From assembly GCF_009601025.1 (NCBI RefSeq), contig NZ_WIVE01000043.1, positions 1 through 36,412 of the forward strand: DNA of 36,412 nt. The letters are read 5' to 3'. The position numbers and the translations under genes are program-made. The notes under the pieces are model-generated. The model had not been told where the DNA came from. It worked only from the letters and a program-made list of their open reading frames with translations, and made no database searches. The stretch is from Roseospira navarrensis (GTDB taxonomy: Bacteria > Pseudomonadota > Alphaproteobacteria > Rhodospirillales > Rhodospirillaceae). Position 1 is the first letter of the stretch, and every line of letters begins with the position of its first letter. Shown piece by piece: positions 8,422 through 17,900 of this stretch.

Positions 8422-8793
8422 CTATTCCTCGATCAGACCGACCTGGGCGAACTTCGCCTGGAGGATTTCGCTGTCGAACGGCTTCATGATGTACTCGTTC
8501 GCGCCGGCCTCGATGGCTTCCTGGATATGCTCGATATCGTTCTCGGTGGTGCAGAACACGACCACCGGCGCATCGCCGCCCGGCAGGGCCCGCAACTGTC
8601 GCAGAAACTCGATCCCGCTCATGACCGGCATGTTCCAGTCCAGCAGCACGGCGGAGGGCAGGTGATCCTTGCAGATGTCGAGTGCGCTCTGGCCGTCCTC
8701 AGCCTCCTCGGTCTCGAAACTCAACTCCTGCAGAATTTTCTTGGCCACCATCCGGATGACCTTGGAGTCGTCCACGATCAGGCATGATTTCAT
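8422..8793 (-). CDS. cheY: Single-domain response regulator CheY
   Basis: The 123-residue protein is one receiver domain with Asp8, Asp9, phospho-acceptor Asp52 (LLDWNMP), Thr82 (CTTEN) and Lys104 (MKPF), so phosphotransfer chemistry should be intact. Its position before cheB and cheR suggests a flagellar or signalling-terminating CheY of a chemotaxis pathway. No cheA, cheW or receptor gene is in the window, so the partner kinase must be encoded elsewhere. A GAAGG site sits 7 bases before the ATG, and a sigma70-like promoter lies about 130 bp upstream. Confidence 0.94.
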   Translation of the reverse strand: MKSCLIVDDSKVIRMVAKKILQELSFETEEAEDGQSALDICKDHLPSAVLLDWNMPVMSGIEFLRQLRALPGGDAPVVVFCTTENDIEHIQEAIEAGANEYIMKPFDSEILQAKFAQVGLIEE

Positions 8794-8923
8794 GACGAAC
8801 CTTCGTTTGCCGCGCGCTCAGGAGGGGCCGGGGCCGATCCCGTCCGGACCAGCCCGGATCGGGGTGCGGCCGCGCTCAGCCGGGCCGGCGTGTCCCGGCC
8901 CGCGCGTTCAACCCGCTCCCTGT

Positions 8924-8952
8924 GTTAAAGGCCAAATCGGTTCAACCGTCAA
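8924..8952 (-). promoter_or_regulatory. Sigma70-like promoter for cheY-cheB-cheR
   Basis: On the minus strand a TTGACG -35 box (8947-8952) and a TTTAAC -10 box (8924-8929) are separated by exactly 17 bp. The predicted start would give a leader of roughly 125 bases before cheY, containing a GGATCG/CGATCC inverted repeat at about 8832-8860. The housekeeping-type boxes argue against flagellar sigma28 control. Confidence 0.55.
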
Positions 8953-9044
8953 GGATCGCGCGCGTCGGCTCGGAGTGCTGAATCCGGATGACAGGGCTGC
9001 CATGGTCCGGGCCTCCGCACGTGATCCTTCGCGCCCCAAGGGCG

Positions 9045-9084
9045 CTCAGGACGACACATTCTATAAAAAGTGTGGCATCCTGAG
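9045..9084. repeat. 40-bp inverted repeat with AT-rich loop
   Basis: Arms 9045-9058 and 9071-9084 match at 12 of 14 positions (CTCAGGAYGMCACA) around a 12-base loop containing TATAAAAA. It lies downstream of alaS and about 95 bp upstream of the cheY promoter. It could be the alaS terminator (no T-run follows the hairpin), an operator, or a relic of a mobile element. The two mismatches argue for a conserved hairpin rather than a recent duplication. Confidence 0.5.
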
Positions 9085-9227
9085 GGAGCGGCGCGACCGA
9101 AGGATCTCGGAAGACGGGTTACCCCCCTCGGTGTCACAGGGCGACAATCCAGGCTCGGAGCCCCGTGCGTCGGTGGTCGGGGCGCGACAGGGCGCCCTTG
9201 AGGCCGACCGACGCCGACGGGCGGCGC

Positions 9228-11891
9228 CTAGGCCGCCCCCGCCAGCGCGGCCTTGATCGCGGCCAGGGCCTCGCCGGCCTTGTCGGCGTCCGGGCCGCCG
9301 GCCTGGGCCATGTCGGGCCGGCCGCCGCCGCCCTTGCCGCCCACGGCGGCCGAGCCGGCGCGCACCAGCGCCACGGCATCGTGCGTGCCCTTGAGGTCGT
9401 CGGTCACGCCAACCACCAGCGAGACCTTGCCGTCGGCGGTGTTGACCAGGGCCACCACGCCGGAGCCGATCTGCTGCTTGATCTCGTCGGCCATGCCCTT
9501 CAGGTCCTTGGCCGGCACGTCCTGGAGCAGCCGCCCGGCAAAGGTCACCCCGGCCACGGTCTCGTCGGCGGGGGCGGCGCCGCCCCCGCCGCCGCCGAGC
9601 GCCAGCTTCTTGCGGGTGTCGGCCAGCTCCTTCTCCAGCCGCTTGCGGTCCTCCAGCAGCGCGGCGACGCGCCCCGGCACCTCGGCGGGCGAGGCCCTGA
9701 GCGCCTCCGCGACCTGGGACAGCATGGCGTCGCGCTCGTTCAGCCAGGACAGCGCGGCGTCGCCCACCACGGCCTCGATCCGGCGCACGCCGGCCGAGAC
9801 CGCGCTCTCGCCCACGATCTTCAGCAAGCCGATATCGCCGGTGCGGCCCACGTGGGTGCCGCCGCACAGCTCGACCGAGAACACGGGCTTGCCGGTGGTC
9901 GCTTCCATGACCCCCATGGAGACCACGCGCACCTCGTCACCGTACTTTTCGCCGAACAGGGCCATGGCGCCGGCCTCGATGGCGGCTTCGGGCTCCATCA
10001 GGCGGGTGGTCACGGCCTCGTTGGCGCGGATCTGGCTGTTGACGATGGCCTCGACGCGGGCCGTCTCCTCGGCCGTCAGCGGCTTGGGATGGCTGATGTC
10101 GAAGCGCAGCCGGTCGGCGGCCACCAGCGAGCCCTTCTGCGTGACGTGCGCGCCCAGCACGCGGCGCAGCGCCTCGTGCAGCAGGTGGGTGGCCGAGTGG
10201 TGCGCCCGGAGCGCCGAGCGGCGCGAGCCATCCACGTCGAAGCGCGCCTCGTCGCCGACCGAGACGGCGCCCTCCTCCACCGTGCCGATGTGCACGATCA
10301 GGTCGCCCAGCTTCTTCTGGGTGTCGCGCACCCGCACGCGGCCCTTCTCGGGGATCACGATCACGCCGGTATCGCCCATCTGGCCGCCGGATTCCCCATA
10401 GAACGGGGACTGGTTGGCGATGACGGCCACCTCGGCGCCGGGGGTGGCCGCCTCGACCGGGCTGCCGTCCACCACGATGGCGGTGATCTGGCCTTCCGCG
10501 CTTTCGGTGGCGTAGCCCAGGAAGTCCGTTCCGCCCAACTGGTCGCGCAGTTCGAACCAGACCTTTTCGGTGGCCGCGTCGCCGGAGCCGGCCCACGCCT
10601 TGCGGGCCTCGGCGCGCTGGCGCGCCATGGCGGCCTTGAAGCCGGCCTCGTCCACGGCCATGCCCTGGCCGCGCAGCGCGTCCTGCGTCAGGTCGAGCGG
10701 GAAGCCGTAGGTATCATACAGCTTGAACGCCACCTCGCCCGGCAGGGTGCCGCCCTCGGGCAGATGCGCGGTCTCGTCGGACAGAAGGCGCAGGCCCCGG
10801 TCCAGCATCTGGCGGAAGCGGCTTTCCTCCAGCTTCAGGGTTTCGGTCATCAGCGCCTGGGCGCGCTCCAGCTCGGTGAAGGGCTGGCCCATCTCCTTCA
10901 CCAGCGCGGGCACCAGCTTGTACATAATCGGATCGCGCACACCCATCATGTGGGCATGACGCATGGCCCGGCGCATGATCCGGCGCAGCACGTAGCCGCG
11001 CCCCTCGTTGGAGGGCAGCACGCCGTCCGCGATCAGGAAGCCGCAGGCGCGGATGTGGTCGGCGATGACCCGGTGGCTGACCTGATGCGGCCCGTCCGGA
11101 TCGGTGCCGCCGGCGGCCGCGATGGCCTCGATCAGGTTGCGCATCAGGTCAATGTCGTAGTTGTCGTGCTTGCCCTGCAGCACGGCGGCGATACGCTCCA
11201 GGCCCATGCCGGTGTCGATGGACGGCCGGGGCAGATCGACGCGCTCGTCCTTGGTGATCTGCTCGAACTGCATGAACACCAGGTTCCAGATCTCGATGAA
11301 GCGGTCCCCGTCCTCGTCCGGGCTGCCGGGCGGGCCGCCGGGGATGTGCTCGCCGTGATCGTAGAAGATTTCCGAGCACGGACCGCACGGGCCGGTCTCG
11401 CCCATGGACCAGAAGTTGTCCGAGGTGGGGATGCGCAGGATCCGGTCATCGGGAAGACCGGCGACCTTGCGCCACAGGCCGGCGGCCTCTTCGTCGGTGG
11501 AATGCACGGTGATGAGCAGCCGTTCGGCCGGCAGGCCGTATTCCTTGGTCACCAGCCGCCAGGCGAAGTCGATGGCCTCTTCCTTGAAGTAGTCCCCGAA
11601 CGAGAAGTTGCCCAGCATCTCGAAGAACGTGTGGTGCCGCGCGGTGTGGCCCACGTTGTCCAGATCGTTATGCTTGCCGCCCGCCCGGACGCACTTCTGC
11701 GAGGTCACGGCCCGGTTGTACGGCCGCGTCTCGTTGCCCGTGAACACGTTCTTGAACTGCACCATGCCCGCGTTGGTGAACATCAACGTCGGATCGTTGA
11801 GCGGCACCAGCGGACTGGAGGCGACGTGCTCGTGGCCTTCGCGCTTGAAGAAGTCGAGGAAGGTCTGGCGGATCTGACTGGTGGTCTGCAT
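9228..11891 (-). CDS. alaS: Alanyl-tRNA synthetase
   Basis: This enzyme charges tRNA-Ala and edits Ser/Gly mischarging. The 887-residue length is typical. It opens with the class II core ([21 protein letters not shown], then [10 protein letters not shown] and [19 protein letters not shown]). The editing domain carries the metal-binding [11 protein letters not shown] (about 564) and [10 protein letters not shown] (about 674). The C-terminal oligomerisation/DHHA1 domain follows a Gly-rich run and ends with [14 protein letters not shown]. It is a single-copy housekeeping gene; asd lies upstream on the same strand with a 104-bp gap that includes a GC hairpin (11936-11958). No truncation or frameshift is seen. 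Confidence 0.99.
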   Translation of the reverse strand: MQTTSQIRQTFLDFFKREGHEHVASSPLVPLNDPTLMFTNAGMVQFKNVFTGNETRPYNRAVTSQKCVRAGGKHNDLDNVGHTARHHTFFEMLGNFSFGDYFKEEAIDFAWRLVTKEYGLPAERLLITVHSTDEEAAGLWRKVAGLPDDRILRIPTSDNFWSMGETGPCGPCSEIFYDHGEHIPGGPPGSPDEDGDRFIEIWNLVFMQFEQITKDERVDLPRPSIDTGMGLERIAAVLQGKHDNYDIDLMRNLIEAIAAAGGTDPDGPHQVSHRVIADHIRACGFLIADGVLPSNEGRGYVLRRIMRRAMRHAHMMGVRDPIMYKLVPALVKEMGQPFTELERAQALMTETLKLEESRFRQMLDRGLRLLSDETAHLPEGGTLPGEVAFKLYDTYGFPLDLTQDALRGQGMAVDEAGFKAAMARQRAEARKAWAGSGDAATEKVWFELRDQLGGTDFLGYATESAEGQITAIVVDGSPVEAATPGAEVAVIANQSPFYGESGGQMGDTGVIVIPEKGRVRVRDTQKKLGDLIVHIGTVEEGAVSVGDEARFDVDGSRRSALRAHHSATHLLHEALRRVLGAHVTQKGSLVAADRLRFDISHPKPLTAEETARVEAIVNSQIRANEAVTTRLMEPEAAIEAGAMALFGEKYGDEVRVVSMGVMEATTGKPVFSVELCGGTHVGRTGDIGLLKIVGESAVSAGVRRIEAVVGDAALSWLNERDAMLSQVAEALRASPAEVPGRVAALLEDRKRLEKELADTRKKLALGGGGGGAAPADETVAGVTFAGRLLQDVPAKDLKGMADEIKQQIGSGVVALVNTADGKVSLVVGVTDDLKGTHDAVALVRAGSAAVGGKGGGGRPDMAQAGGPDADKAGEALAAIKAALAGAA

Positions 11892-11995
11892 GGTCTGACT
11901 GGGTCCGTAACACCGTGCGGGGAACGCCGGAAGCGGCCCGCGCTTTTACCGCGCGGGCGCCCCCGGAGTCCAGGTGAGGCGCGGAACAGGACGGG

Positions 11996-13036
<1,041 letters not shown>

Positions 13037-13078
13037 CAGATTTCGAGTCCCTTGTTCCGGTTCCGGTGCTGTCATATC

Positions 13079-13248
13079 AACGGCCTCTGCCGAGGACCGT
13101 TGAAGTCCGTGGCCGGCCCTCTCCCCCACCCGGCCATCCCACGCGAGTCTCCTGCGGGTGGCCGGGTGGGCGAGAGGGCCGGTGCCGCCATGGCACCGCT
13201 TCGCCGGTGCCATGCGTTCAGGGAGGGGCGCCCGTGCGGGCTCTCCCT
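13079..13248. repeat. Cluster of four hairpins upstream of asd
   Basis: Four consecutive dyads fill this non-coding stretch: 13079-13101 (AACGG and CCTC arms), 13115-13136 with 13159-13180 (22-bp arms, one mismatch), 13190-13213 (perfect 9-bp arms, loop CTTCGC), and 13220-13248 (AGGGAG arms). Together with the terminator at 13259-13295 they fill most of the 13037-13335 gap. The 22-bp-arm hairpin is built like the compound palindromic repeats found between genes in other alphaproteobacteria. It lies on the 5' side of asd and could also be a structured leader. Confidence 0.7.
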
Positions 13249-13258
13249 CCTCGCATGC

Positions 13259-13295
13259 AAAAAACGGGGCGAGCCGTGTCCGCGGCCCACCCCGT
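13259..13295 (-). terminator. Rho-independent terminator of the cell-wall hydrolase gene
   Basis: On the minus strand, an ACGGGG...CCCCGT stem (13264-13295) with additional GGC pairing is followed directly by a run of six T (13259-13264). It lies 41 bp after the hydrolase stop and so should end that transcript and insulate asd from it. Confidence 0.75.
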
Positions 13296-13335
13296 GTCTG
13301 AAACCACCCGCCCGGCCCCGGACGGGTGCCTGTGG

Positions 13336-14019
13336 TCAACGGTCCTCGGAGCGCGCCAACTGGTCGCCGTCCTCGCCGGTCTGAGTGCGAGCCTGCTCGT
13401 CGGTCCAGTCCGCAAAGGTCATGGGCGGTGCGCCCGCCTGCTGCACGCGCGGCCCGGCCTCGCGGTAGAAGTAGTGATCGCCGACCCGCGTGGCGAACTC
13501 CAGCCGGCCGCTCCAGCCCGGGTCCACGTGACGGTTGTGGTACCACAGAGCACCCCCGGTCAGGTCGCTGATGGCATTGTTGCGCATCAGGAGCGACTTC
13601 GCCAGCAGGACCGAGGCGCGCCAGGCGGCCGCCTCGTGCGGCGTGTCGGAGCGGCCGTCGCAGTTCCACGAGAACTGGCACAGGCGCGGCTTGGTCGAGC
13701 GGTTTTCCGTCACCACGCCGCAGATGCTTGCGGGGAACCGCGGGTCGCGGGCCCGGTTCAGCACGACCTGCGCCACCGCCACGCGGCCGCGCGTGCTCTC
13801 GCCGCGCGCCTCCCAGTAGTCATTGAGCGCCAGGCAGATCAACTCGTCCCTGGGGACGACCATGTTGGCCCAGTCGATCCGGATGTCCGCCGGGATGTCG
13901 GCGCCCGGCGCCAGGGCCTGGGCGCGCGGCACCAGTCCCCCGGCCACCAGCAGGACTGCGAGAAGCAGCGCCGGCAGACCGCCGAGGATCCGGCGAACGG
14001 GGCGTCGTGTGGCATCCAT
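13336..14019 (-). CDS. Exported cell-wall hydrolase, SleB-type (Hydrolase_2)
   Basis: This is a predicted peptidoglycan hydrolase of the SleB/CwlJ family. A hydrophobic signal/anchor segment (ILGGLPALLLAVLLVAGGL) follows the ATG at 14019. The catalytic domain shows the family pattern ALNDYWEARGES with the conserved Glu, then VAVAQVVLNR, PASICGVV and CQFSWNCDG, and later ALWYHNRHVDPGW. The 227-residue length is usual for alphaproteobacterial members, which are not tied to spores. An upstream in-frame ATG at 14082 would add a 21-residue hydrophilic stretch; the 14019 start places a normal n-region before the signal and has a GAGAGGG site 11 bases upstream. The C-terminal 25 residues are hydrophilic and variable. 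Confidence 0.9.
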   Translation of the reverse strand: MDATRRPVRRILGGLPALLLAVLLVAGGLVPRAQALAPGADIPADIRIDWANMVVPRDELICLALNDYWEARGESTRGRVAVAQVVLNRARDPRFPASICGVVTENRSTKPRLCQFSWNCDGRSDTPHEAAAWRASVLLAKSLLMRNNAISDLTGGALWYHNRHVDPGWSGRLEFATRVGDHYFYREAGPRVQQAGAPPMTFADWTDEQARTQTGEDGDQLARSEDR

Positions 14020-14327
14020 GGTCAGCGTGACCCTCTCGAAGCTGTCGCGGACCCAAAGGCTCCACGGAAAAGCGCGGCCCATCGGGCCTGCGAAAAAATG
14101 GTGAATCGGACCCTGGAAGCCCGAACGATGCCGTTCGGCTCTTCCCTGGCTCGCACCCGATCACCCTGGTTGCGGCGGCGACGCGGCCGCCCTCTGATCC
14201 GGACGTGGCCCCTCTGGCCTCTGACGGGCCGGGCTGGTCATTGTCCGGACGATCCCCGCCGGATCGCGCCCATGGAACCGGGACGCGGACCGGACAGGGG
14301 GGGGCGTTCCTGCCCCATGCCCGTGCC

Positions 14328-14376
14328 GTGACGCCGCGTTGGCCCGCATGGCGGGCTCTGATGGACGCGGCGTCAC
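14328..14376. repeat. Nested 12-bp perfect inverted repeat
   Basis: GTGACGCCGCGT at 14328-14339 is the exact reverse complement of 14365-14376. A second perfect hairpin (GCCCGC, ATG, GCGGGC; 14342-14356) lies inside it. There is no T-run on either side. It may be a dispersed repeat or a structured RNA element. Confidence 0.6.
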
Positions 14377-14602
14377 AAGCAGACTGCTCTAGGTATCCAC
14401 CTGGACGGCCCGGCGCAACCCCCATGCTGCACCGCAGCATTGTTCCGGGCCCGGACAGGAGGCGGGCCCCTTTCCTTCACGCGGCGGAAAAAAAGATTTG
14501 ATGAAAATGTGTTCGGGCGCGACCCTGACCCGGCGCCCCTCCAACACAAGAGTGTTTACGGCAACGAATTCTCGAAATAGGCGCGGCGTTTCAGGCCGGG
14601 CC

Positions 14603-14627
14603 GTGGCGCAAGCGCCACACACTTTTT
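14603..14627 (+). terminator. Orphan terminator-like hairpin
   Basis: A GTGGCG/CGCCAC stem with loop CAAG (14603-14618) is followed by a T5 run at 14623-14627 and another T5 shortly after. No plus-strand gene precedes it, so it may end a small RNA, or be a chance structure in an AT-richer patch. Confidence 0.4.
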
Positions 14628-14810
14628 CGGGTTTTTCCTCTTTAAACCGCCCAATAATGGGCCTTTCATCGAATCGACGGGTCGCCCCCCCAGTCCCTCA
14701 GGCCCGCGTCGCGGCCGGGTCACCCGTGCTCCCACCCCAGCCGGGTCGTCCCCCCCGACAAAACAGGGTGATCCGGTCCGTCGGCTGGAATGACCCAACG
14801 TCTGCCTGGC

Positions 14811-14847
14811 CCCGCCCCGTCCCCTCTCCGCCGGGGGCGGGGTTTTC
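14811..14847 (+). terminator. Orphan plus-strand rho-independent terminator
   Basis: A perfect 9-bp stem (CCCCGCCCC at 14811-14819 with GGGGCGGGG at 14835-14843) is followed by TTTT. It has the orientation to end a plus-strand transcript arising within 14020-14800, where no gene is apparent, and would also insulate the methyltransferase gene. Confidence 0.5.
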
Positions 14848-14890
14848 GCGTGCACACCATACGAGTCAACAACCAGATCGCCCCTTTAGA

Positions 14891-14919
14891 TTGCTAATGA
14901 CTCTTTTTGCGAATCATAG
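14891..14919 (+). promoter_or_regulatory. Weak promoter candidate for the MmeI-like gene
   Basis: TTGCTA (14891-14896) and TCATAG (14914-14919) are 17 bp apart in an AT-rich patch just upstream of the long coding sequence. The -10 box is poor, so this is tentative. Confidence 0.25.
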
Positions 14920-14994
14920 GAGTATCCCGACCCCACAGAGCGGCGCCACGCCGCCGTCCCGTCAGTGCGTCCCCCGCCACACCCGCCACCGCCC

Positions 14995-17900
14995 ATGTCG
15001 CCCGCCGATCCGTCCAGCGCCCCCGACTCCACCGGGCCCGACGACGCCCCGTTGCGCCGCTTCATCGCCCGCTGGGCGCCGGCGGAAGCGGCCGAGCGGG
15101 CGTCTTACCAGGCGTTCCTGACCGAACTGGCGCAGGTGCTGGACCTGCCGGCCGTGCTGTCCGAGGGCATGCCGGGCGCCGACGCCTACCGTTTCGAGAA
15201 GGCGGTGCGGGTCCATTCCACCGACGGCGGCATCACCACGCGGCGCATCGACCTGTACCGGCGCGACACCTTCATCCTGGAGGCCAAGCAGGGCGCCAGC
15301 GCCCGCGCCGCCGACAGCCCCGACGCGGGCTCGACCCCCGGCCATCCCCCGCAGAGTGACCTGTTCGGCGACACCGTCTCGGCCCGCGCCCGCCGCAAGC
15401 GCAACGTGGCCCCGCGCGGCACCCCGGCCTGGGAACGGGCCATGCACGCCGCCTTCATGCAGGCCTCGGCCTATGCCCACCACCTGCCGGAGGACGAGGG
15501 CTGGCCGCCGCTGCTGATCGTGGCCGACATCGGCTATTGCTTCGACCTGTACGCCAACTTCTCGCGCAACGGCCGGGCCTATGCCCCGTTCCCGGCGGCG
15601 GGGCGCAACCGCATCCACCTGACGGACCTGCTGGACCCCGCCCCGCGCGAGCGCCTGCGCCTGGCCTGGACCAACCCGGATGGGCTCGACCCCGCCCGGC
15701 GCACCGAGAAGGTCACGCGCGAGGTCTCGGCCCGGCTGGCGGACCTGGCGCGCTCGCTGGAGGCGGCCGGGCACGCGCCGGAGGCCGTCGCCGCCTTCCT
15801 GATGCGCGGCCTGTTCACCCTGTTCGCCGAGGACACCGGCCTGCTGCCCGAAGCCAGCGTCACCACTCTCCTGCGAAGCCACCGCGACGCCCCGGACACG
15901 CTGGTCCACATGCTCGCCGCCCTGTGGCGCGACATGGACACGGGAGCGGCTTTCTCGGCGGCCATCGGGGCGACGGTGCGGCGATTCAACGGCCACCTCT
16001 TCCGCGACCAGACCCCGCTGCCGCTGACCCGCGACCAGATCGACCTGCTGATCGAGGCGGCGGCGGCCGACTGGCAGGACGTGGAGCCGGCCATCTTCGG
16101 CACCCTGCTGGAACGCGCCCTGGACCCGCGCGAGCGTCACCGCCTGGGTGCCTACTACACCCCCCGGGCCTATGTGGAACGGCTGGTGGCGGCGACGGTC
16201 ATGGAGCCCCTGCGCGACGAGTGGGACACGGTCAAGGCCGCCGCCGAACGCGCCGCGTTGGCCGACCGCCCCGACGAGGCCCTGGCCGAGATCCAGGCCT
16301 TCCACGCCCATCTGTGCGCGGTCAATGTGCTGGACCCGGCCTGCGGCACGGGCAACTTCCTGTATGTGGCGCTGGACCTGATGAAGCGCCTGGAGGACGA
16401 GGTTTGCGCCGCCGCCGCCACCTACGGCGAGCGGCAATGGAGCCTGCGCGCCCACGGCCTGGAGGTGTCGCCGCAGCAGTTCCGGGGCCTGGAGGTCAAC
16501 CCGCGCGCCGCCGCCATCGCCGACATGGTGCTGTGGATCGGCTACCTGCAATGGCACCGGCGGGCATTCGGCCGCGCCAATCCGCCGGACCCGGTGCTGC
16601 ACGACTACGGCAACATCCGGTGCCGCGACGCCCTGCTGGTCTGGCGCGACCGGCGCCCCCGCATCGACGCGGCGGGCCGCCCGGTGACGCGCTGGGACCG
16701 GCGGTCGTATCGGATCGACCCGGCGAGCGGCCATCGGGTGCCGGACGAGACGCAGCGGATCGGGGATCACGTCTACGTCCAGCCGGGCCCGGCGCCCTGG
16801 CCGCCGGCGGACTTCATCGTCGGCAACCCGCCGTTCCAGGGCGGCAAGGACCTGCGGGACGAACTGGGCGACGGCTATGCCGAGGCGCTGTGGGCGGTCT
16901 ATGGCAAGGCCCTGCCGAACGCCGCCGATCTGGTCATGTACTGGTGGCATCGCGCGGCCGAACTGACGCGGGCCGGCAAGGTGCGGCGGTTCGGGTTCAT
17001 CACGACGAATTCCATGTCCCAGACCTACAACCGGCGCGTGGTCGAACGCCACGTCGGGCACCGCCAGCCGCTGTCGCTGGTCTATGCCATTCCGGACCAT
17101 CCGTGGGTCGATGCGGGCGAAGGGGCCGCCGTGCGCATCGCCATGACGGTGGGCGAGGCGGGCGACCGCCCCGGCCGCCTGCTGACCGTGACCGGATCCG
17201 CGTCGCGCGGCAAGGCGGGGCTGGGCCATCTGGTCAGCCTGTCCCAGCGGACGGGCAAGATCTGGTCCAACCTGCGCCTGGGGCCGAACCTCACCCTGGC
17301 CCGGCCGCTCCGGGCCAACGCGGCCCTGTGCTCGCCGGGCGTGAAGCTGCACGGGTCCGGCTTCATCGTCTCGCCGGAGCACGCCCGGACGCTCGGCCTG
17401 GGCACCCGTCCCGGAGTCGAGACCGTCATCCATCCCTATCTGAACGGCCGCGACCTGATGCAGCGCACCCGCGGCCGGATGGTGATCGACCTGTTCGGCC
17501 AGGACGCCGAGGCGGTGCGCGACCGCCACCCGGAGATCTATCAGCACCTGCTGGAGACCGTGAAACCGGAGCGGGATCAGAACAACCGCGCGACGTATCG
17601 AGACACCTGGTGGATCTTTGGCGAGCCCAGGACCGACCTGCGCCGCGCCCTGGACGGCCTGCCGCGCTACATCGCCACGGTGGAAACCGCCAAGCACCGG
17701 GTGTTCGTGTTCCTCGACGCCCGCGTGCGGCCCGACAACAAGCTGGTCGCCATCGGCCACGACGACGCCTATGTGCTGGGCGTGCTGTCCTCGCGCCTGC
17801 ATGTCGCCTGGGCGCTGGCGGCGGGCGGACGCCTGGGCTTCGGCAATGATCCGGTCTACGTCAAATCCCACTGCTTCGACCGATTCCCCTTCCCGGCCGC

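Larger units (their letters stand above)
8794..9227. other. Gene-free stretch between alaS and cheY
   Basis: These 434 bp hold no convincing coding sequence on either strand. They contain the cheY promoter and leader and a 40-bp dyad (9045-9084). The part next to alaS (9085-9227) shows nothing else I can name. Confidence 0.6.
14020..14994. other. Long gene-free region before the methyltransferase
   Basis: About 975 bp without a credible gene. Small frames on both strands have biased, low-complexity translations and no ribosome sites. The stretch 14480-14960 has several A/T runs, unlike the GC-rich neighbours. It holds a nested palindrome (14328-14376), two plus-strand terminator-like hairpins (14603-14627 and 14811-14847) and a weak promoter for the downstream gene. 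Confidence 0.65.

Noticed and set aside
8939-8965. tRNA-like TTCAA sequence near 8940
   Set aside because: No acceptor or anticodon stem can be built around it; it is part of the cheY promoter spacer.
13037-13681. Upstream extension of asd by about 215 codons
   Set aside because: It crosses the hairpin cluster and the hydrolase gene in another frame; the family N-terminus begins at the 13036 start.
14556-14855. Minus-strand frame of about 99 codons in the gene-free region
   Set aside because: Low-complexity translation, no ribosome site and no recognisable pattern.
14498-15121. Plus-strand frame of about 207 codons in the gene-free region
   Set aside because: Its translation is Arg/Pro/Ser-rich, crosses two terminator hairpins and overlaps the start of the MmeI-like gene; no ribosome site.
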